52,349 nt of DNA from an uncultured Woeseiaceae bacterium (lineage in GTDB: Bacteria; Pseudomonadota; Gammaproteobacteria; Steroidobacterales; Woeseiaceae): positions 1 to 52,349 of the forward strand of contig CABXCS010000004.1 of assembly GCA_902510755.1 (NCBI GenBank), in the 5' to 3' direction. Positions 36,145 through 44,427 of this stretch are shown here, piece after piece. Both the position numbers and the translations under genes were made by a program. Position 1 is the stretch's first letter, and each line of letters opens with the position of its first letter. Under the pieces are notes generated by a model that saw only the letters and a list, made by a program, of their open reading frames with translations, was not told the origin of the DNA and did not search any database.

Positions 36145-39036
36145 ATGAATACTCATAAACAAATTAGTCGAATAATTAATAGATTGCCCACAGAGTTACA
36201 AGGGCAGGTGATTATATGGTTTCAGCGTTTACAAGAAAAATATCCCTCCATGACCATAAATGATCTAAAAAAGAAGGATGATCTTATTGCGGTAATAAAA
36301 TTAGTGGCCTGTAGTGAATTTGTTTCAGATATCCTCATCAAGCATTGGGAATATTATATTGATAACATTAATCAACAAATCTTTTCTAAGTCACTCAATC
36401 CAGAACAACTATCTTACCTATTCTCTAAGCTAAAAAAGAAAGATATTACAGAAAAGACTTTTCTTCAGGAAATTAGAAAAATTAGAAATCAGTGCCTTAT
36501 TCATATCCTCTGGAGAGATGTGGTGAACTCCTGTGAATTAGATGAAACATTGACTAATTTAACTCTTCTTGCTGAATATTCGATTAAATTTGCTGCTCAA
36601 TATGCTACAGATATGCATGAATCAGTTTATGGCTCTATTTCTCATGAGGGCAGAAAAATAGCAATTAATATATTAGCTATGGGTAAGCTAGGAGGATCAG
36701 AATTAAACTTCTCATCAGATGTGGATTTAATTTTCTTGTATCCTGAGAATGGATATAGCAATGGGAAAAATAGCTTAACTGCGCAGGACTATTTCTCACT
36801 CTTAGCTAGAAAAATTGTATATTTATTGAATGAAAATACCAGTGAAGGCTTTGTTTATCGTGTAGATACTCGATTAAGACCATTTGGTGAAAGTGGAAGT
36901 CTGGTCATCTCTTATGAGGCTTTTGAGAACTATTTGTTAAAGCATGGTAGAGATTGGGAGAGATATGCTTATGTCAAGGCACGACTAATTTATTATGGAG
37001 AGCAAGAAAATGAGGAAAATAAAGCTATCTATTCTATGGTGATGCCATTTGTTTTTCGTAAATATTTAGATTATGGAATATTAGAGTCACTACGGGGATT
37101 AAAATTTATCATTGAAAGTGAAGTTGCTAAGAAAAATTTAGTTGAGGATATAAAATTAGGACCAGGAGGGATAAGAGAAATAGAGTTTATTGTGCAGTCA
37201 ATACAATTAATTAGAGGAGGTAATAGCCTTTTATTAAGACAACCACAGTTAAAACATTCATTAAATCAGGCTATTAAAGAACATGACCTGGGAGACAAAA
37301 TTGGACGACAGTTGTATATCGCATATTGTTTCTTAAGGAAACTGGAAAATTATATTCAATGTATAAGAGATCAGCAAACTCATAAATTACCAAATAATAT
37401 AATAGATAAAACTCGCTTGATGATCATGATGGGGTATAAAAAATGGGATCATTTGATGATTGATCATGAGAAATATAAAAATTTTGTTACTAAACAATTT
37501 TCTGAATTAATATTTCGACAAGAAGATAATGATTTAGGTGAATTGACTCAAAAATTTAGATATTTGTTACGACAAAATGCTTCCCAGGTAGAATGGAACG
37601 AAATCTTGTCTAATCTAAATCAAGATCTTCCGAAAGAATTTGCTGAGATATTGTTTACTTTCTTATGTTATCTCAATCGACAAAAGATCGATAAGATCAC
37701 CTATCAGCGTTTTGAACAACTTATTCCGAATATATTATTAAATCTGGTAAAAACGGATAAGCCAGTGGTCACTCTGGAGCGTCTAATATCAATTTTCTAC
37801 CAAATATTAAGAAGAAGTGCATATATTGCTTTTCTTAACGAAAATTCGGTAGCTATGATCCGTCTTATTGAATTATGTGAAAAGAGTTCGTATTTAACTG
37901 AAATGATAGCTAGAACTCCACTCTTATTGGATGAGATGCTGAACCCATCTGATCAGAATCTAGAAAAACTGAATGAGCAGTTATCTCAAAATCTTTTTAT
38001 TAATTCTCAGATAAATATTGAGAATCAGGCCAATGAAATAAGTCTTATTCAGCGAAATGCAATATTTAATATTGCCATTAAAGATCTTGATGGGAATATT
38101 CCAATAATGAAGGTCAGCGATAAGTTGACACAAATTGCAGAATTAACTATTAACAGTATTCTGAAATCTGTATACCAAGAGTTTATTTTAAAATATGGAG
38201 AACCAGAATACATTTTGAATGGAGTAAAAAAGAAAGCTAATTTTGGGATTGTTGCATATGGTAAATTAGGAGGGTTGGAGCTCTCCTATGGTTCTGATCT
38301 TGATTTAGTTTTTTTGCATGATTCAGAGGGAGAAGATCAATTTACAAATGGTAAATCATCAATTGATAATGATATTTTCTTCTCAAGATTATCTCAGAAA
38401 CTTATTTTATTACTAACAACACAAACAAATACTGGTGCACTTTATAATATTGACACCAGATTGAGACCGAGTGGTAACTCAGGATTATTAATAAGTAGTA
38501 TTAAAGCTTTTGATAATTACCAAAGAGATAAAGCCTGGGTCTGGGAGCATCAGGCGTTATTGAGATCAAGGATCGTAGCTGGAAGCACGGAAATTATCGA
38601 GACTTATAATAAAATAAGGCGAGAGGTTTTAATGTATTCAATAGACCACGCAAACCTCAAGAATGAAGTATTAAAAATGAGAATAAGAATGCGAGGACAA
38701 CTTGATAAATCTAATGATGATACTTTTGATTTGAAAAATGGTGTGGGCGGTATTGGTGATATTGAATTTTTGGTGCAATATTTGGTTTTATTGTATGCTC
38801 GTCGAGAGTCAGGATTGATATTTTTTACCGATAACATCAGACAGCTAGACGCTCTGTCAGTTGCAAGCATAATTACTTCCGAGCAAAAAAATAAACTTCA
38901 GGAAATTTATAAAAATTTTCGTAGGAAAATACATCTATTAAATCTCAATGGAAAATCAAATATAATTCATAAAAAAGATTTCCATTCTGAGAGAGAAGTA
39001 GTGATAAATATATGGAATGATTATTTTAATAAATAA
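36145..39036 (+). CDS. glnE: Bifunctional glutamine synthetase adenylyltransferase/deadenylase
   Basis: 963 aa, the full length of GlnE. Two nucleotidyltransferase domains are visible, each with GKLGG followed by a D-x-D pair: D192/D194 (SSDVDLIF) in the N-terminal deadenylase half and D718/D720 (GSDLDLVF) in the C-terminal adenylylase half. RVDTRLRPFGESG and NIDTRLRPSGNSG mark the same point in each. GlnE switches glutamine synthetase off and on by (de)adenylylation in response to PII. It lies upstream of LPS-core genes, an arrangement I recall from other Gammaproteobacteria. Confidence 0.97.
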   Translation: MNTHKQISRIINRLPTELQGQVIIWFQRLQEKYPSMTINDLKKKDDLIAVIKLVACSEFVSDILIKHWEYYIDNINQQIFSKSLNPEQLSYLFSKLKKKDITEKTFLQEIRKIRNQCLIHILWRDVVNSCELDETLTNLTLLAEYSIKFAAQYATDMHESVYGSISHEGRKIAINILAMGKLGGSELNFSSDVDLIFLYPENGYSNGKNSLTAQDYFSLLARKIVYLLNENTSEGFVYRVDTRLRPFGESGSLVISYEAFENYLLKHGRDWERYAYVKARLIYYGEQENEENKAIYSMVMPFVFRKYLDYGILESLRGLKFIIESEVAKKNLVEDIKLGPGGIREIEFIVQSIQLIRGGNSLLLRQPQLKHSLNQAIKEHDLGDKIGRQLYIAYCFLRKLENYIQCIRDQQTHKLPNNIIDKTRLMIMMGYKKWDHLMIDHEKYKNFVTKQFSELIFRQEDNDLGELTQKFRYLLRQNASQVEWNEILSNLNQDLPKEFAEILFTFLCYLNRQKIDKITYQRFEQLIPNILLNLVKTDKPVVTLERLISIFYQILRRSAYIAFLNENSVAMIRLIELCEKSSYLTEMIARTPLLLDEMLNPSDQNLEKLNEQLSQNLFINSQINIENQANEISLIQRNAIFNIAIKDLDGNIPIMKVSDKLTQIAELTINSILKSVYQEFILKYGEPEYILNGVKKKANFGIVAYGKLGGLELSYGSDLDLVFLHDSEGEDQFTNGKSSIDNDIFFSRLSQKLILLLTTQTNTGALYNIDTRLRPSGNSGLLISSIKAFDNYQRDKAWVWEHQALLRSRIVAGSTEIIETYNKIRREVLMYSIDHANLKNEVLKMRIRMRGQLDKSNDDTFDLKNGVGGIGDIEFLVQYLVLLYARRESGLIFFTDNIRQLDALSVASIITSEQKNKLQEIYKNFRRKIHLLNLNGKSNIIHKKDFHSEREVVINIWNDYFNK

Positions 39037-39098
39037 TAATAAATTAAATATGCATGCTTGATATAATTTCAAAAATAATTCATAAATTGGAAATCTGA

Positions 39099-39314
39099 AT
39101 GAAAACTAGGAAAGGTAATGTGAATGAAAATATGGAACAAGCAAATGCAAAAGTTCGGTACGAGGTGGATATAAAAAATACTCCTCTTTCATGCCCGATG
39201 CCTGAAATGTATTTATGGAATTCACACCCAAAAGTTTTCTTACCAATCGAAGAAACAGGTGAAGCGAAGTGTCCTTATTGTGGTGCAGAATTTTATTTAA
39301 AAAATAAGAGTTGA
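39099..39314 (+). CDS. Small zinc-finger (zf-CHCC) protein
   Basis: 71 aa. The CHCC ligands are C32 (LSCPMP), H43 (NSHPKVFLPI) and C58/C61 (AKCPYCGAEF), the pattern of PF10276, the family that includes the complex I accessory subunit NDUFS6. Bacterial members are small cytoplasmic proteins of unclear function. The first ATG (39099) has GGA 8 nt upstream; M12 at 39132 is an alternative. It sits between glnE and hldD, 4 nt before hldD, and is probably co-transcribed with it. Confidence 0.88.
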   Translation: MKTRKGNVNENMEQANAKVRYEVDIKNTPLSCPMPEMYLWNSHPKVFLPIEETGEAKCPYCGAEFYLKNKS

Positions 39315-39318
39315 ATAT

Positions 39319-40263
39319 ATGTATATAGTCACAGGAGGAGCTGGATTTATTGGAAGCAATTTATTAAGCATGCTCAAAATGTCAACACAAGAAAATATTC
39401 TAGTTGTTGATAATTTAGAGGATGGTACAAAATTTTCCAATATTGTAGAAGCTTCGATATCAGATTATATGGATCAAGATGAATTTCTTTATCAGGTTCA
39501 GACTGATAGCCAATTTTTATCAAAAGTAAAGTGTGTATTTCATCTGGGAGCTTGTTCAGATACAACTGAATGGGACGGACGATACATGATGAGAAATAAC
39601 TTCACCTATTCCAAAATCTTATTAGAGGCTTGTTTGGAAAAAAATATCCGATTTATTTATGCCTCCTCCGCTGCAGTATATGGCTCGTCATTGAACTTCA
39701 GAGAAGATGTAAAAAATGAGAACCCATTGAATATCTATGGATATTCAAAATTACTATTTGATCAATATGTGAGGAATATCAAGCTCAACAATAAACAGCA
39801 AGTTGTGGGACTTCGTTATTTTAATGTCTATGGACCAAAGGAAAAACATAAAGGCAATATGGCTAGTGTTGCCCACCATTTTAATCAACAAATAATTAAT
39901 CATGAAACTGCAAATCTTTTTAAAGGCTCTCATGGATATGGCGATGGTGAACAAATGCGAGACTTTATATATGTTGAAGATGTTTGCAAAGTGAACTTAT
40001 GGTTTTCGCAACACTCAAATATTTCTGGAATATATAATTTAGGAACAGGGAGGCCAAATTCATTCAATTCTGTAGCTGGAGCCATAATTGACTGGCATGG
40101 AAAGGGGAAAATAAATTATATTGATTTTCCTGACAATTTAAGTGATGCCTATCAGAGTTATACTTCAGCAGATCTCGAGCAATTTCGCAAAACCGGTTGT
40201 GATATCGATTTCCTTGATATAAAAGAGGGTATTAATCAGTATTTAACTGAAGTTTCTGGATAG
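39319..40263 (+). CDS. hldD: ADP-L-glycero-D-manno-heptose-6-epimerase
   Basis: 314 aa extended SDR enzyme. The NAD(P) loop is VTGGAGFIGSN at the N-terminus; YASSAAVYG and the catalytic YxxxK (YGYSK) follow, and LRYFNVYGPKEKHKGNMASV is strongly HldD-like. It makes ADP-L-glycero-beta-D-manno-heptose, the donor for the LPS inner core. The heptosyltransferase gene follows 4 nt after the stop, so donor and transferase are made from one transcript. No oddities seen. Confidence 0.95.
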   Translation: MYIVTGGAGFIGSNLLSMLKMSTQENILVVDNLEDGTKFSNIVEASISDYMDQDEFLYQVQTDSQFLSKVKCVFHLGACSDTTEWDGRYMMRNNFTYSKILLEACLEKNIRFIYASSAAVYGSSLNFREDVKNENPLNIYGYSKLLFDQYVRNIKLNNKQQVVGLRYFNVYGPKEKHKGNMASVAHHFNQQIINHETANLFKGSHGYGDGEQMRDFIYVEDVCKVNLWFSQHSNISGIYNLGTGRPNSFNSVAGAIIDWHGKGKINYIDFPDNLSDAYQSYTSADLEQFRKTGCDIDFLDIKEGINQYLTEVSG

Positions 40264-40267
40264 TTAA

Positions 40268-41305
40268 GTGAATAATAATAAGTTACTAGTTATTGGCCCA
40301 TCATGGGTGGGTGATATGGTAATGGCACAAGCATTGTTTAAAATGATAATTGAACAGATGCCAAGTGCACAGATTGACGTGATAGCTCCTTCTTGGTGCT
40401 TAGATGTGACTAAGCGAATGCCAGAAATTAATAAAGGTATCATCTCTCCAGTTAAGCACGGAGAATTGGGTATCATGAAAAGGTTTCAATTGGCTGAGTG
40501 GCTTAGACCTAATAAATATGATCAAGCAATAATACTTCCAAGAAGTTGGAAGTCAGCTTTGATTCCATGGTTTGCTGGAATACCAAGAAGGACAGGGTAT
40601 AGAGGTGAAGTCCGCTATTTACTTATTAATGATATGCGTTCATATAGTGCTAGTATATTAGGTCAAACAGTGAGGAAGTATGTTGCACTAGGGGCATTGC
40701 ATAATAAAATATCTGATATAAATTATCCTTCATTATCAGTATCTGCAGAAAATCAAAAGAAGTTAATAAAATATTTAGGTATGGAGAAAAATAAGCCTAC
40801 ACTAGCGATTATGCCGGGTGCTGAATATGGCCCAGCAAAAAGATGGCCAGCAAATTATTTTTCTAAAATAGTATGTCATTACTTATCATCCGATTGGAAT
40901 GTGATTATTTTGGGTTCAAAAAAAGATCGCAAGATTGCCGTAAACATAAAAAATACAATGAAGGATACATCAACTAAGAATTTACATGATATTACTGGAA
41001 AGACCTCACTTGAAGATGTTATTGATATACTCGCTTTTTCAGATATCGCACTTACTAATGATTCAGGATTAATGCATATTGCAGCTGCTGTAGAGACCCC
41101 TTTGTTAGCTTTATATGGACCAACTAGTCCAGATCTTACGCCTCCTTTAAGTACTAAAGCAAAGGTATTGAGAAAAAATGTTGGGTATGATTCTAAGCGG
41201 ATTGGGACAGGTAGAGAAGGGTATCATCCAAGTTTGCTTGATTTGACTCCCGATGAGGTATTACATGATCTGCATAAACTTATTGAGTTGTATGTAGAAT
41301 CTTAG
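40268..41305 (+). CDS. waaF: LPS heptosyltransferase II
   Basis: 345 aa GT-B fold, GT9 family. The start LLVIGPSWVGDMVMAQALF is the WaaF hallmark; ALTNDSGLMHIAAAVETPLLALYGPTSP carries the donor-binding motif. It adds the second heptose to the inner core at the cytoplasmic face. The start is GTG at 40268, 4 nt after the hldD stop. The gene converges on another GT9 gene across a 153-nt AT-rich gap in which I see no convincing terminator. Confidence 0.93.
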   Translation: MNNNKLLVIGPSWVGDMVMAQALFKMIIEQMPSAQIDVIAPSWCLDVTKRMPEINKGIISPVKHGELGIMKRFQLAEWLRPNKYDQAIILPRSWKSALIPWFAGIPRRTGYRGEVRYLLINDMRSYSASILGQTVRKYVALGALHNKISDINYPSLSVSAENQKKLIKYLGMEKNKPTLAIMPGAEYGPAKRWPANYFSKIVCHYLSSDWNVIILGSKKDRKIAVNIKNTMKDTSTKNLHDITGKTSLEDVIDILAFSDIALTNDSGLMHIAAAVETPLLALYGPTSPDLTPPLSTKAKVLRKNVGYDSKRIGTGREGYHPSLLDLTPDEVLHDLHKLIELYVES

Positions 41306-41458
41306 TTAAATTATATTAATAAATAGTGCTAAAAGTACCAAAAATGTAGCTAAATGTGTTCATTTTCGAAAAAAAAATTCAATATTTTTCCAAATATTCC
41401 ATCATTATTCAGTAAAATCTGTAAAAAGTTGTTAAATATCGATAAAATCGATTAAAAT

Positions 41459-42514
41459 CTATGAAATAGAGTTTTTTCTAAAATTTTTAAAAAACTGATT
41501 GATTTTATCTTTGACCATTTCAACCTTTATTAATTCCATAACTTTAGGGCTTCTGACGCGTTCACCCCATTTAATAGACTTACTTAGATACTTTCTTACT
41601 GCCTCGGGATAGCAATTCACGGTAAGTTTACGACTATTATAAGGTCCAGTTCTGGCCGGATTTGAAGATGCATAGAGGCCAATAACACAAGTATTAAATG
41701 CTGTTGCGATATGTGCTGGCCCTGAGTCAGGACAGATGACTAAATCTGCTTTATCAATAATCGCACATAATTGTTTTAGTGAAGTCTTACCAATCAAATT
41801 TATGATATTACTGTTTTCAGTCAAACGCTTACCATAGAGTTTCTCATTTTTTGAACCCCCTCCCGTAAGAATAACTTTGCAATCATATTTTTCAATTAGA
41901 AATTTTATGATTATTTGGAAATTCTCTACACTCCAGTTTCTATAGTTCAGATATCTGTCACTACTACAAGGACTAATTATCACAGTAGGTGCCTTGTCAT
42001 AAGAATAGTTTTCTGCAAACGATAAACTTTCTTCACTAAGAGGTATATCCCAACGTTTTGTGTGTGTAGTCATTCCTAATGGTTGAATGAAATCTAACAT
42101 AGTGTCTAAAACATGCTTACCTGCAGTATGAATTTTCTTATTTGATAAGAGCCATTGAAGATCTCTAGCACGTTGGAAATCATATCCAATTCGAGAGGAA
42201 CTTTTGATCATCAAAGAGATAATATTGGCTCTCAATGAAGCATGCATAAGGAGAGCCACATCAAATTTTCGTGAGGAGAGTTGTTGGTAAATTTTCTTAT
42301 AAGATGAGAAATTATTACTTTTATCGAAAACAATAAATTCAATATCATCTATATCTTCAACTAAAGAGGATTCAACTTTGCCAATAATCCATGTAATCTT
42401 AGTATTTGGAGAATGTGATTGTATTGCTCTAACAACAGCTAAAGTATTGCATACGTCACCAATGGCAGATAAACGAATTATACAGATACTCCTGATAGCT
42501 TCTGGATTTTTCAT
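41459..42514 (-). CDS. GT9 family heptosyltransferase, probably WaaC-like
   Basis: 351 aa. The GT9 opening SICIIRLSAIGDVCNTLAVV and the donor loop LVICPDSGPAHIATAFNTCVIGLYA are clear. As WaaF is already present next door, this is most likely heptosyltransferase I (WaaC, first heptose onto Kdo), but RLSAIGD is shared by several GT9 branches. The start codon is only 27 nt from the divergent kdkA start, so the two promoters must lie partly within the coding regions. Confidence 0.85.
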   Translation of the reverse strand: MKNPEAIRSICIIRLSAIGDVCNTLAVVRAIQSHSPNTKITWIIGKVESSLVEDIDDIEFIVFDKSNNFSSYKKIYQQLSSRKFDVALLMHASLRANIISLMIKSSSRIGYDFQRARDLQWLLSNKKIHTAGKHVLDTMLDFIQPLGMTTHTKRWDIPLSEESLSFAENYSYDKAPTVIISPCSSDRYLNYRNWSVENFQIIIKFLIEKYDCKVILTGGGSKNEKLYGKRLTENSNIINLIGKTSLKQLCAIIDKADLVICPDSGPAHIATAFNTCVIGLYASSNPARTGPYNSRKLTVNCYPEAVRKYLSKSIKWGERVRSPKVMELIKVEMVKDKINQFFKNFRKNSIS

Positions 42515-42541
42515 AGCTGCGTTACATTTGGAGAAGTAATT

Positions 42542-43267
42542 TTGACTGAAATCATTCGTAAAACTCCTAATGGGGCAATTCTCTATGATAACTCAATCAT
42601 AGATGATGTTACTGACGATTTATTTGTACCTGAATCATGGCAAGAAGTAAATTTAATGCCATCAGAGATGGGTGGACGTGGAGCAATATACATTTTAAAG
42701 GACCACCAGAAGAGTTTTGTTTTGAGACATTTTCTTCGCGGCGGATTGATTAAGAATATCTCTAGTGATTTGTATATTTGGTTGGGTGAGAATCAGACTC
42801 GATCTTTTAATGAGTGGAGAGTTAATAAGAAACTATTAGAATTTGATTTACCTGTCCCTATTCCAATAGCAGCTCAATATATTAAACAAGGATTATTTTA
42901 TAAAGCAAAAATTATTACTCAAGAGATTCCTGCGATTAAACCTCTTTCATTTTATATAACTTCAGGGGATATTTCTGATGACTTCTGGTTTAAAATTGGT
43001 AAACACATTAAGAGGTTCCATAAAGTTGGTCTTTATCATGCCGATTTAAATGCTCAAAATATTCATATTGATAGCGAGCAAAAAATATGGCTCTTGGATT
43101 TTGATAAATCTAGATTTTTAAAACCAGGTCGATGGTGCGAGGATAATTTAAAACGCCTAGAGCGATCTTTAAATAAGGTTTTAATCAAGAATACAGGAAC
43201 TCACATGAAACAGTCCGATTGGGATGCGCTAAAAAAAGGCTATTCCCACAATTTTAAATCGTCATAA
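42542..43267 (+). CDS. kdkA: 3-deoxy-D-manno-octulosonic acid (Kdo) kinase
   Basis: 241 aa with a protein-kinase-like fold. The Gly-rich/substrate region GGRGAIYIL, the conserved LRHFLRGG block, catalytic D168 (YHADLNAQN) and metal-binding D186 (LLDFDKSRF) match the KdkA family. KdkA phosphorylates Kdo on lipid IVA and is known from bacteria with a single Kdo, such as Haemophilus and Vibrio. The start is TTG at 42542 with GGAG 8 nt upstream. The 3' end overlaps the convergent acyltransferase gene by 28 nt. Confidence 0.92.
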   Translation: MTEIIRKTPNGAILYDNSIIDDVTDDLFVPESWQEVNLMPSEMGGRGAIYILKDHQKSFVLRHFLRGGLIKNISSDLYIWLGENQTRSFNEWRVNKKLLEFDLPVPIPIAAQYIKQGLFYKAKIITQEIPAIKPLSFYITSGDISDDFWFKIGKHIKRFHKVGLYHADLNAQNIHIDSEQKIWLLDFDKSRFLKPGRWCEDNLKRLERSLNKVLIKNTGTHMKQSDWDALKKGYSHNFKSS

Positions 43268-44181
43268 TAATTTTGATAACTTTGAGGAAGATTTTTATAT
43301 TTTCGATGCATCCAATAATATTGTTCTGGGCAGAGACGAATTTGCTCTTCTAGGATCTCTATATACTTTTCTGTGTCTTTTGAGGGGTCATCGGACGGAA
43401 AGTCTTTCATTAGAGGCTTGAAGGTCAAAACATAACCTCCTTCTGGCAATCGTCTCGGAAAGAAAGGTAATATTACTGCATTTCCAAGCCTGGCAATTGT
43501 GCTAGTGGCGATATTAGTCATTGCTGGCGTATTGAAAAAAGGTAAAATTTCTGAATTTTTTCGATTATAACTTTGATCGGGAGCATACCAGACAATACCT
43601 CCTTTCTTGAGACGACGAATCATACTTTTTATGTCTCTTTTTTCGATAGCATTTGCAGCATAACGTTCTCTTGTAGAGCGTAAAATTTCCGTGATAAAAG
43701 GATTACGATTTTTTCTATAAACCACATCAAAATCAGGAAAACCATAACTTAGGATGCGACCGCTTATCTCTAATGAGGTAAAATGAGCACTCAGCATTAT
43801 TATTCCTTGTTTAGTGTCTAAAGCTTCTTGAATATGTTCTGTACCTTCCCAAGTTGAGAATTCTTGTAACATCTTTTTTGATGGCCACCTGCTTAATCCC
43901 ATTTCAATAAGGGAGGCGCCCATCGCCTCAAAATGCTCTAGAGCTAGCTGATTTCTCTCATTGATGGATAATTCTGGAAAAGCTAATGCGAGATTACGGC
44001 GAGTAATTGCCCTTCTTTTTGGTAATAACTTATGTCCCAGGCGGCCCAATAACTTGCCATTCATTATTTGTTTTTTGTATGACAAATTACTGTTTATTTT
44101 GAGCACGAATAAGACGAACCATATAGGCCAATCTGATGGACTTAGGTACCGAAAAATTGATTTACGTGTTTTTTGTTTCAT
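43240..44181 (-). CDS. Lipid A biosynthesis acyltransferase (LpxL/LpxM family)
   Basis: 313 aa. One N-terminal hydrophobic anchor is followed by the late-acyltransferase motif H133-FTSL-E138 (SAHFTSLEIS), then YRKNRNPFITEILRSTRERY and VWYAPDQSY, as in LpxL. The family transfers lauroyl or myristoyl chains onto Kdo-lipid IVA at the inner membrane. The neighbours hldD, waaF, a GT9 gene and kdkA make this an LPS region. I cannot separate LpxL from LpxM by eye. The coding ends overlap with kdkA by 28 nt. Confidence 0.92.
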   Translation of the reverse strand: MKQKTRKSIFRYLSPSDWPIWFVLFVLKINSNLSYKKQIMNGKLLGRLGHKLLPKRRAITRRNLALAFPELSINERNQLALEHFEAMGASLIEMGLSRWPSKKMLQEFSTWEGTEHIQEALDTKQGIIMLSAHFTSLEISGRILSYGFPDFDVVYRKNRNPFITEILRSTRERYAANAIEKRDIKSMIRRLKKGGIVWYAPDQSYNRKNSEILPFFNTPAMTNIATSTIARLGNAVILPFFPRRLPEGGYVLTFKPLMKDFPSDDPSKDTEKYIEILEEQIRLCPEQYYWMHRKYKNLPQSYQNYYDDLKLWE

Positions 44182-44339
44182 ACTACTGAATATCTCAAGA
44201 TGCTATTGAATTATATAAATTAAGTATAGCAATTGATGGGAAAATTTTAGCAATACTTCTTCTGTCAGGTTTATTCTATCATTGGTAAAATGTTTTGGAT
44301 GTATTACATGTATCAAGTATAAGAAATAAACAATCCGCC

Positions 44340-44366
44340 CTTGAAAATATGAGTATTGCCACAATT
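44340..44366 (+). promoter_or_regulatory. Possible sigma-32-type heat-shock promoter of htpG
   Basis: CTTGAAA at 44340-44346 is an exact match to the sigma-32 -35 element. After 12 nt comes CCACAATT (44359-44366), a partial match to the -10 consensus CCCCATNT. The spacer is slightly short for this sigma factor. It lies about 60 nt before the htpG GTG, and htpG is a known sigma-32 target in other Gammaproteobacteria. Confidence 0.35.
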
Positions 44367-44427
44367 CATAAATAATATTTTATAAATGAACTAAAATACT
44401 ATTTTTCGTTCTGAGGAGAAAGGCATA

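Noticed and set aside
41306-41458. AT-rich gap with an ATCGAT-AAA-ATCGAT repeat between two convergent GT9 genes
   Set aside because: Considered as terminator or origin. The stem is short, with no T run and no DnaA-like box cluster, so I call nothing there.
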